Below, piece by piece: positions 1 to 5,066 of a stretch of DNA of 5,505 nucleotides (positions are counted from its first letter, which is position 1; the number at the start of each line of letters is the position of its first letter). The position numbers and the translations under genes are program-made. This DNA is from Acidobacteriota bacterium. Its GTDB lineage: Bacteria > Acidobacteriota > Terriglobia > UBA7540. The stretch spans positions 1-5,505 of the forward strand of contig JAKASC010000167.1 of the NCBI GenBank assembly GCA_021828245.1. The letters run 5' to 3'. A model generated the notes under the pieces. That model was not told the origin of the DNA. It did no database searches and was given only the letters and a program-made list of their open reading frames with translations.

Positions 1-731
1 TCACTTCGCTGCATACGCCGGGCTGGAAAGATTTTGAAATGGCCCGTTGGGCGGAGCAGACGCTCGGCCTCGCCACGCGCGTGGACAATGACGCCAACGC
101 CGGCGCGTGGGGTGAGTTTCGTTTTGGCGCGGGGCGGGGAAGTCGCTCCATTTTCTACATCACCATCAGCACGGGCATTGGCGGAGGATGGATTCTTGAC
201 GGCAAGCCCTTCCACGGCCGCGATGGTTTGGCGGGTGAGCTGGGGCATATCCCCGTCTCGGATTCTGGCGTGGTCTGTTCCTGCGGTGGCCGTGGTTGTT
301 TGGAGACGTTTTGTTCCGCCACCGCGATTGCGCTGCGAGCTCGCGGTTTGGCCCAACGGAAGCCGGAAGCCATGGCGCGAGTTCTGGAACTAAGCCACGG
401 CGACCCTCAGAGCGTGACGGCAGCGCATGTCTTTCAGGCGGCATCGGAAGGGGAAACCGGAGCGGCGTTTATTGTACGGGAAGCGGCCCGCTGGCTGGCG
501 CGCGGCGTGATGATGGTCGTTCGGCTGATGGACCCTGACCGCATCGTGCTGGGGGGCGGTGTGGCCAAGGCCGGGCTCGCTTTGCTCGAGCCGGTTCGTC
601 AGGCGATGGAGGACATGAGCTCGCCAACCCTTCAGGCTTCGACCGAAACCGTGCTCGCCGAACTGGGTGATTATTCACCGCTTTATGGAGCGGCGGGCTT
701 GGCGCTCGACCTCGCCGCGCAAACCGTTTGA
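1..731 (+). CDS. ROK family sugar kinase or regulator, 5' end cut off by the window
   Basis: The reading frame is open from base 3 and continues into an ATG at 39 that is internal, because the residues before it (T-S-L-H-T-P-G-W) already match the ROK family. About 242 residues are visible of a usual 300-400. Numbering from the ATG at 39, the phosphoryl-transfer motif is DNDANA (16-21), with catalytic-position Asp18. The second phosphate motif, STGIGGG, follows at 44-50. The ROK zinc site is intact: Glu67, His70, Cys80, Cys82, Cys87 and Glu89, with the family's spacing H-x9-C-x-C-x4-C. IVLGGGVAKAG (169-179) is the adenosine motif. ROK kinases phosphorylate glucose, fructose, N-acetylglucosamine or similar sugars with ATP in the cytoplasm, while ROK repressors carry an added N-terminal helix-turn-helix. 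The missing N-terminus would decide between them. The intact catalytic Asp and zinc site favour a kinase such as glucokinase, but this is inference. Confidence 0.94.
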   Translation, partial: TSLHTPGWKDFEMARWAEQTLGLATRVDNDANAGAWGEFRFGAGRGSRSIFYITISTGIGGGWILDGKPFHGRDGLAGELGHIPVSDSGVVCSCGGRGCLETFCSATAIALRARGLAQRKPEAMARVLELSHGDPQSVTAAHVFQAASEGETGAAFIVREAARWLARGVMMVVRLMDPDRIVLGGGVAKAGLALLEPVRQAMEDMSSPTLQASTETVLAELGDYSPLYGAAGLALDLAAQTV

Positions 732-749
732 AGGCCCGCGATGATTTAC

Positions 750-767
750 GGCGCCTTACTCGGCGCC
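750..767. other. Short inverted repeat between convergent genes
   Basis: GGCGCC at 750-755 and again at 762-767 can form a 6-bp GC stem with a 6-base loop. It lies in the 50-base gap between the ROK stop (731) and the yycJ stop (782), the place expected for a two-way terminator. Neither side has a T-run, so it is at best a weak terminator. Because GGCGCC is itself a palindrome, the pairing may be chance in GC-rich DNA. Confidence 0.25.
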
Positions 768-781
768 ATCTTGGATGTCAA

Positions 782-1555
782 TTAAAACCGAAAGACGATG
801 GTCGGCGAACTCTGGTTCGCCAAATGCAACTGCGCCGAACTGGCACGCTTGTGCAGAGCCTTGGTCGCGCACAGGCGGGCAATTTCAGGGTGGTTATTTT
901 GCTCGCTCAGGTGCGCAAGAACCAACACGGCAGCGTGGCCGTCGTAATCTCCGCTTAAAAATTCGCCCGTGGCGTGATTCGAAAGGTGTCCCTGTCGGCT
1001 CATGACGCGCTGCTTGACGTGCCAGGGATAAGGGCCGGACTTGAGCATTTCCAAATCGTGATTGGATTCAAAGATAAGGCAATGGCAGCCCCGCAGACGT
1101 TGTTTGACCAGCTCGGGAATATAGCCGAGATCCGTGACCAAGCCGATTTTGACGCCCTGCACGTGGAACGTGAAGGCGACCGGATCGGCGGCATCGTGCG
1201 GCACGGAGAACGGAGTCACGTCAATCTCTCCCACGCTGAAGGGCGTTCCGGCCGTGAAGAACTCCCAGCGAGTGAGGCGCGGGTCCCAAGCGACCGCCTC
1301 GTGCGTGGCCCGCGTGATGTAAATTGGGGCCTTGGAATGGCGCGCAAGGCTTCTTAGCCCGCTGATGTGGTCGGTGTGCTCGTGCGAGATGATGAAGCCG
1401 TCGAATCCATCCGCTGGTTCGCCGCGCGCGCTCAAGCGAGCCTCGGTCTCGCGTCGGCTGAAGCCCGCGTCCACTAGCAGTCGCGTTCGCTCCGTTGCAA
1501 TCAGCGTGCAGTTGCCTCGGCTGCCGCTTCCAAGAACGCAAATCCGAACGCTCAA
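782..1555 (-). CDS. yycJ: MBL-fold metallohydrolase, YycJ/WalJ-type exonuclease family
   Basis: This 257-residue cytoplasmic protein has the full length usual for YycJ/WalJ. It opens with the family's N-terminal strand and loop, VLGSGSRGNC (7-16). The metal-binding signature HEHTDH is at 58-63 (His58, His60, Asp62, His63), with His120 in VPHDA, Asp142 in VTDLGY, FESNHD at 162-167, QGHLSN at 188-193 and LAHLSEQNNHPE at 213-224. These further motifs separate YycJ from glyoxalase II and RNase Z relatives. In Firmicutes the gene sits with the WalRK/VicRK two-component system, and a double-stranded DNA exonuclease activity has been reported for the family. Here it stands alone, without walRK. The start is TTG at 1553-1555: no ATG exists before residue 170, well past the metal site, and a GAGGG sequence lies 7 bases upstream. 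The gene converges on the ROK gene. The family call is secure, but the cellular role in this organism is inferred. Confidence 0.93.
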   Translation of the reverse strand: MSVRICVLGSGSRGNCTLIATERTRLLVDAGFSRRETEARLSARGEPADGFDGFIISHEHTDHISGLRSLARHSKAPIYITRATHEAVAWDPRLTRWEFFTAGTPFSVGEIDVTPFSVPHDAADPVAFTFHVQGVKIGLVTDLGYIPELVKQRLRGCHCLIFESNHDLEMLKSGPYPWHVKQRVMSRQGHLSNHATGEFLSGDYDGHAAVLVLAHLSEQNNHPEIARLCATKALHKRASSAQLHLANQSSPTIVFRF

Positions 1556-1736
1556 CGCCTTTCCCTCGAGGTGACTTTGGTCAACTGCTACGCGCCGATC
1601 CCCAAAACAGCTCTTACTTTACCACGAAGGATAATTTCGCGCGACGCACAGATACGCCGAGGCAAGCGTCATGCGCCACCGGCATCTGGAACCTCCGCCC
1701 TTCTGGCTTCACCCGCTGCTCAGCGCGCGGCGCTAC
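1556..1736. other. 181-base spacer between yycJ and the Tat-signal gene
   Basis: Apart from the yycJ ribosome binding site I see no gene, convincing hairpin terminator or clear sigma-70 promoter. AT-richer stretches around 1611-1640 (minus strand AAATTATCC and GGTAAAGTAAGAG) are the likeliest place for a yycJ promoter, but no pair of hexamers is well spaced. Only short open frames with unlikely composition cross it. Confidence 0.4.
1563..1567 (-). promoter_or_regulatory. Ribosome binding site that fixes the TTG start of yycJ
   Basis: Read on the minus strand, GAGGG is followed by a 7-base spacer and then TTG. This supports the non-ATG start, which also gives exactly the expected family N-terminus. 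Confidence 0.65.
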
Positions 1737-2561
1737 TCAAAGCCTACCGCGGCCACCGGCGATCCCCCGACTGTTGATGGTGATTAGCAAGCTCGCGAAC
1801 CAGCGGGTGGCATCAGGGTCTCGGGAGAGCAAGTGAGGGCCGAGGGGCGAGCCGAGAAAGACGAGCGTGCCGCGGCCGACGCGCTTCCGCAGGGCCACCG
1901 GCTGGCCGCGGACGCAAGCGATCGTTTCCGCGTCGGCGACCGTCACGGCGCGGGTGAAGTCGCGGACGGTGGCCCCAACCGGCCAGCGGTAGCGGACATA
2001 CGGCATCTCGCGGGAGGCCGGCGACGGATGCCACCAGTCGCAACCGGCTTCGATCGTGACGCCGAGGGCGGAACGAATCAGACGGGACTGGGCGCGAAAT
2101 TCCTCCGGCCCCGCGAAAGCCGCCGCCGATTCAAAAACCACCGTCGCGCCGGAACAAGCTTGTTGCCGCAGCCATTCCGCCGAGCGCGGCCGAAGCAGCG
2201 CGGCGGGCGCGACGATGAGGGTTGAACCGGGAGCGTGGCGGGCTGCCGCGCCCGCATCCCAACCGGCGGCGGTCGAAGCAACCCAAGAGCCGAAGACCTC
2301 AGAGACAGAGGTTTGCGCTACCCGAGCGCCAAGCGCCGCGAGCGCGGAACGATATCCCCGAAGCGATTCGTCGAGCACCGTGTGGCCGCCGCCATCGAGG
2401 AGCAGGCAGCAGAAAGCCTCCGTGCCTGAAGGTCGCTGGTCAGACGCCGAGGCCACAGGGGACGCGCCTTCGCGGCCATGGACCGTCGGCAAGAGCCGAC
2501 GCCACGGCGCGAGCGGCAAGGCGACGGAGCCAAGCACGAATTGACGCCGCGACAGAAACAT
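1737..2561 (-). CDS. Tat-exported protein of unknown function, possible glutamine-amidotransferase-like fold
   Basis: The protein has 274 residues from the ATG at 2559-2561. This start puts a twin-arginine motif at the very N-terminus (S4-R5-R6-Q7-F8-V9), followed by a short hydrophobic stretch to about residue 19, so export by the Tat pathway is likely. The open frame extends 95 codons further upstream, but that part overlaps the endonuclease gene and is basic and low in complexity, so it is rejected. No strong Shine-Dalgarno sequence is seen. The mature part begins with LLLDGGGH (53-60) and has alternating strands and helices (STLIVAPAALL, GATVVFESAAAF). It ends with GRGTLVFLGSPLGPHLL (229-245) and an Asp/Trp-containing helix. 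That layout recalls the ThuA / biotin-ligase-N / DUF4350 type of class I amidotransferase-like fold, in which GxxVfLG near the end is common. No catalytic Cys-His-Glu triad is evident, so no enzyme activity is claimed. GC is extreme: 48 of 60 bases at 1861-1920. Confidence 0.8.
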   Translation of the reverse strand: MFLSRRQFVLGSVALPLAPWRRLLPTVHGREGASPVASASDQRPSGTEAFCCLLLDGGGHTVLDESLRGYRSALAALGARVAQTSVSEVFGSWVASTAAGWDAGAAARHAPGSTLIVAPAALLRPRSAEWLRQQACSGATVVFESAAAFAGPEEFRAQSRLIRSALGVTIEAGCDWWHPSPASREMPYVRYRWPVGATVRDFTRAVTVADAETIACVRGQPVALRKRVGRGTLVFLGSPLGPHLLSRDPDATRWFASLLITINSRGIAGGRGRL

Positions 2562-2663
2562 AACCGCTGCGATTTTGAGCCTTCTCCCGGCCCAGCGCAA
2601 GCGGGATTCACAAGGGGAAGTGAAAGCCGTCAGGGATGCCGTTTCAGGGGCGCTTTTGAAAAT

Positions 2664-2692
2664 ACCGCCCCGCGACCGGGGGACAGGGCGGT
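2664..2692 (-). terminator. Likely Rho-independent terminator of the restriction-modification operon
   Basis: On the minus strand ACCGCCC (2692-2686) pairs with GGGCGGT (2670-2664) and is followed directly by ATTTTC. It starts 5 bases after the endonuclease stop codon. An alternative inner stem, CCCCG-GTCG-CGGGG, exists within the 15-base loop region. Position, GC-rich stem and following T-rich tract all suit intrinsic termination, although the T-run is short. Confidence 0.5.
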
Positions 2693-2697
2693 CTTCA

Positions 2698-3564
2698 TCA
2701 CGCCTCCCCCAACGACTCCAGGAAACTAATCGCGTCTCCCTTCGCCGCGAAGGCGCCCTGAATCCGGTCCCCGTTGCTGTAGAGTACTTCGACTTCGTAT
2801 CTGACGAGCGCGCTGTGAGCCGCGGTCTCGTCATAGCGGTCAACAAAGTATATGGCTTCCTTGACGGTTCTCGTCTCCGCAGCCTCGCCGTGCAGCGGCG
2901 TGATCCTGATCCCGGTTAACTTCCTCACGATGACACCCCTGAGACGCTCGAAGAAGGCCGTGATCTGCGGACTGCTGGCCTCGATGAGGAACCTGGAGAC
3001 CCGCGCCCGCTTCCCGGGAGAGAGGCGACTCCAGGCGCGCACCTTCCTGGCAAAATCAGCGTCCCTTGTCGCTTCACCAAAATGAGCGTCGATGCCGACG
3101 TGCCGAAACGCCTGGATTACGTCCTCGAAGGGTATGTAAACGACGGCGAAGCCGAGGGACTTGAGTTGAGCGAGCGCGCCCTCTGTGAAGACGCCGGCTA
3201 GAATTGCGCCCGCGAAGGGCGCATCCCTGCGGTACGTCTCCAACAGCGGAAGTATGGCGCCCTGAATTTCCTGCGCCTTGTTGCGCGAATGCTTCGTGTA
3301 ACGCCGCCAGGCAGTCTCAATGAAGGCAGCAGGTCTGCCGCGCTTCGCGTCGCTACCGCCTCGCTCCAGCACAAAATCGAGGTCGTGGGTGTTGTTGTAA
3401 AGATCGGTCCAGCTCGCCTTCGCGCCCCGTCGGCACGTGCGCTTCCCCTTCTTGTCGAGGTAAAGGCCGTGCTCGTTCGCGAAATCCGCTAGGAGCGGCT
3501 CCACAGCCGCTTCAAGGGAATCTCCGATGATTTGGCCGAAACGATGCGCGGGAGATTCAGCCAT
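2698..3564 (-). CDS. Putative type II restriction endonuclease
   Basis: The protein has 288 residues and is translated directly after the DNA methyltransferase. Only 3 bases separate stop and start, so it is almost certainly the cognate nuclease of the pair. The N-terminal helix (GQIIGDSLEAAVEPLL, 10-25) supplies a candidate acidic residue, Glu17. It is followed by NNTHDLDFVLE (57-67) with Asp61 and Asp63, then FIETAWRRYTKHSRNKAQEI (81-100) with Glu83. This D-x19-E spacing fits a PD-(D/E)XK core, but the position of the usual lysine is Ala85. Arg87, Arg88 or Lys91 might stand in. A helix-strand segment, AGVFTEGALAQLKSLGFAVVYIP (123-145), follows, like the later part of a restriction-enzyme core. 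The last 60 residues (about 229-288) look like a small separate alpha/beta domain with RYEVEVLYSNGDRI. No signal peptide or membrane segment is present. The nuclease would cut unmethylated foreign DNA at the site protected by its partner. Operon context is strong evidence, while the fold assignment and cut site are inference. Confidence 0.72.
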   Translation of the reverse strand: MAESPAHRFGQIIGDSLEAAVEPLLADFANEHGLYLDKKGKRTCRRGAKASWTDLYNNTHDLDFVLERGGSDAKRGRPAAFIETAWRRYTKHSRNKAQEIQGAILPLLETYRRDAPFAGAILAGVFTEGALAQLKSLGFAVVYIPFEDVIQAFRHVGIDAHFGEATRDADFARKVRAWSRLSPGKRARVSRFLIEASSPQITAFFERLRGVIVRKLTGIRITPLHGEAAETRTVKEAIYFVDRYDETAAHSALVRYEVEVLYSNGDRIQGAFAAKGDAISFLESLGEA

Positions 3565-3567
3565 CCA

Positions 3568-4860
3568 TTACCCTTTGACCCAAAGTCTGCCTTCCTGCAA
3601 GGGTACGCGGTGCTTGCGATTTTTCCATCTGATGTTGCGGTCACGGGTTTTCTCAAATCGCCAGGCGGAGAATCCGGCGGACACGGCAAGCTCGCCCAGC
3701 CAGCGCTCTACCGGCACGTGAACTCCATAAGGCGCCGAATCCCCTACGACAAAGCAGACGAGAGCCCCGGGAGACGCAACGCGCCGCAACGTATCCCAAA
3801 CCTTCGCCATGTCAAGAAAGTAGGCTGCAACCAGCGCGTCATAGGGCTTCCTACCCCCATGCCTCTCGCGCTCGACGGAGAGGCTCGAACACACCCTTCG
3901 GAGGGAATCTCGAATCGGACACAGGCGTGGGTGCCCTATGAGATCTTCCGTCATGGCCGAAAGGGAGGCAACATGCTGCGTACAGGAGCGCACGAGATGG
4001 ACGCGCACGGCATCCTGTAGATCGCCCCATCCTTCGATCTCTCCCATGAATGTCATCTCCAGCCGTGTGGCGTCCGCGTAGTCGTAATTATTTACATAGG
4101 GAGGGGAGGTAATCACGAGGTCGGCCCAATTCTCGGGAAGTCCAGACGCCTCGCGCACGTCCCTCGGGTAAAGACGGGCCTGCGCGCCATTCTTCCGCTG
4201 CTGGCACCGGGCCATGTCGTAAGCCATTCCGCGAACCTTTTCCTCGAAGGCTTCGAAGGGGGCCAAAGCCCTCGCTTTGCTCTTGCTGGGGAGGACGTAT
4301 TGCCACTGCGCCGTGCCGACGGGAGAACATGAGCGCAGGATCGAGATGAGCGCGAGCCAGGAAAGCTCCGAAAGGGGACCTCCCTCTGCACATTCTTCCC
4401 ACGCGACTTTGATCGCTTCAAGGAGTCTGAGTGTATGCGGGGGAAAGCACTTCTCTAGCAAGCCTGATGGCTTAACCTCAGGAGGACCCATCGACTTGGC
4501 GATTTTCAGCACCCGGAGGCCGTATTTGAGAAACTCCTGAGGCGGCTCCCGCCAGAGGAGCTTTGCTCTTGCGATCCGGGCGACGAAGGGGTGTGCTTCG
4601 GCACCAATGGCGAGAACGCCCGCCTTTTCGGCCTCTAAGAGCGTCGTGCCGGAGCCTGCAAAGGGGTCGAACACCCTTGTCCTCCCTTTGGCACGCTCCG
4701 CCTCGAGAACATCGTGCGCCCACAAAGCCGAAAACCCTGCCGAGTAGCGGAACCATCGATGCACGGGGAGAGCCATGTTGTCCAAAAAGGTGGTGGATGA
4801 CCGCCTCTCCTGTGGAATGGCTTCGTCCTTAGCGGGCTCGAAAAACGCCAGTTGCTGCAT
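3568..4860 (-). CDS. Type II DNA methyltransferase, amino-group (N4-cytosine or N6-adenine)
   Basis: This complete 430-residue S-adenosylmethionine-dependent DNA methyltransferase modifies host DNA so that the adjoining nuclease spares it. The N-terminal segment NMALPVHRWFRYSAGFSALW (28-47) is the motif X region typical of this family. Motif I, DPFAGSGTT, is at 65-73 and binds the methionine tail of the cofactor. Glu88 in AEAHPF is the motif II acid that should hold the ribose. Asp234 in YPRDVRE is the likely motif III residue. The catalytic motif IV, TSPPY, is at 251-255, and the sequence after it (VNNYDYADATRLEM) is well kept. VVGDSAPYG (371-379) and the basic C-terminus RDRNIRWKNRKHRVPL (406-421) complete the domain. 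TSPPY is commonest in N4-cytosine enzymes, but the target base is not certain. About 140 residues between motifs II and III probably hold the target-recognition region. The ATG (4858-4860) comes two codons after an in-frame TAA, so no earlier start is possible. It has no Shine-Dalgarno sequence. Confidence 0.95.
   Translation of the reverse strand: MQQLAFFEPAKDEAIPQERRSSTTFLDNMALPVHRWFRYSAGFSALWAHDVLEAERAKGRTRVFDPFAGSGTTLLEAEKAGVLAIGAEAHPFVARIARAKLLWREPPQEFLKYGLRVLKIAKSMGPPEVKPSGLLEKCFPPHTLRLLEAIKVAWEECAEGGPLSELSWLALISILRSCSPVGTAQWQYVLPSKSKARALAPFEAFEEKVRGMAYDMARCQQRKNGAQARLYPRDVREASGLPENWADLVITSPPYVNNYDYADATRLEMTFMGEIEGWGDLQDAVRVHLVRSCTQHVASLSAMTEDLIGHPRLCPIRDSLRRVCSSLSVERERHGGRKPYDALVAAYFLDMAKVWDTLRRVASPGALVCFVVGDSAPYGVHVPVERWLGELAVSAGFSAWRFEKTRDRNIRWKNRKHRVPLQEGRLWVKG
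3571..3576 (-). promoter_or_regulatory. Endonuclease ribosome binding site inside the methyltransferase gene
   Basis: AAAGGG on the minus strand encodes the final Lys-Gly codons of the methyltransferase and lies 6 bases before the endonuclease ATG (3562-3564). The junction reads TAATGGATG. The ATG overlapping the stop is out of frame and the second ATG is the real start. The layout suggests translational coupling, so that nuclease synthesis follows methyltransferase synthesis. Confidence 0.6.
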
Positions 4861-5002
4861 AGGTTATTTAGTCACATTAGCATGTCTTGCTCTCCCGTAA
4901 AATAGGGTGTTCCATCTCAGCGGAAGGCAGCTTCGCTGGCCTTGGCGCTTCGGCGGGCTTTGATCTACCGCCGGCCGCGACAATTCGACGTTGGAAAGAA
5001 GC

Positions 5003-5030
5003 CGCCGGTCCCGCCATCGCGGGACCGGCG
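5003..5030 (-). terminator. Possible terminator of the TIM-barrel gene
   Basis: The same 12-bp GC-rich hairpin begins 36 bases after the TAA of the TIM-barrel gene. On the minus strand it is followed by GGCTTCTTTCC, a partial T-rich tract. A stem this strong should at least stall transcription before the R-M genes and protect the 3' end of the upstream message. The broken T-tract keeps the call modest. Confidence 0.4.
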
Positions 5031-5056
5031 CTACAGCACAGACCGGCGCCGCAGCG
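5003..5056 (-). repeat. REP-like palindromic element with a degenerate second copy of its foot
   Basis: A perfect 12-bp stem (5003-5014 with 5019-5030) encloses a 4-base loop. On the minus strand the tetranucleotide GTAG (5034-5031) abuts the 5' foot of the stem, as in REP elements mobilised by RAYT (TnpA-REP) transposases. Eighteen bases further out, 5041-5056 repeats 13 of the 16 bases of 5023-5038 (GACCGGCGC then CAGC), as if a neighbouring copy had lost its hairpin. No RAYT gene is in the window, so membership of a genomic repeat family is inferred. Confidence 0.5.
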
Positions 5057-5066
5057 CAAGGGAATT

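Larger units (their letters stand above)
4861..5066. other. Spacer with the presumed R-M promoter and repeat sequences
   Basis: The 206 bases between the TIM-barrel stop and the methyltransferase start hold no credible gene. The first 50 bases upstream of the methyltransferase are AT-rich compared with everything around them, so the operon promoter probably lies at 4861-4910. The best hexamer candidates on the minus strand are TTTACG and, 16 bases on, TAATGT preceded by TGC, which is only a weak match. With no Shine-Dalgarno sequence before the ATG, a leaderless transcript is possible. An imperfect hairpin occurs at 4924-4943 (AAGGCAGC, TTC loop, GCTGGCCTT with one bulge), and a 6-bp repeat CGGCGG/CCGCCG spans 4951-4973. 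Confidence 0.4.

Noticed and set aside
1727..1735. Second GTAGCGCCG (minus strand) just after the Tat-gene stop, matching the foot of the REP-like element
   Set aside because: The nine bases match, but no comparable palindrome follows (at best a 4-bp stem), so chance similarity in GC-rich DNA is likelier.
1833..2544. Several plus-strand open frames opposite the Tat-signal gene
   Set aside because: Their Arg/Ala/Pro/Gly-rich products and overlapping frames are explained by the roughly 75-80% GC of this stretch.
2607..2624. Inverted repeat TTCAC-N8-GTGAA upstream of the Tat-signal gene as a possible operator
   Set aside because: Only 5 bp per arm with no extension and no promoter hexamers nearby. 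This is within what chance gives in a spacer of this size.
2562..2846. 95-codon upstream extension of the Tat-signal gene's open frame
   Set aside because: It overlaps the 3' end of the endonuclease gene, has basic low-complexity composition, and would bury the twin-arginine signal in the middle of the protein. The ATG at 2559-2561 fits better.
3532..4020. 162-codon open frame on the plus strand across the R-M junction
   Set aside because: It is antisense to the methyltransferase and endonuclease ends and shows no recognisable domain.
4861..5066. Controller (C) protein gene upstream of the methyltransferase
   Set aside because: The only open frame is a 60-codon one crossing the hairpin repeats. 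It shows no helix-turn-helix pattern, and typical C-box repeats are not seen.
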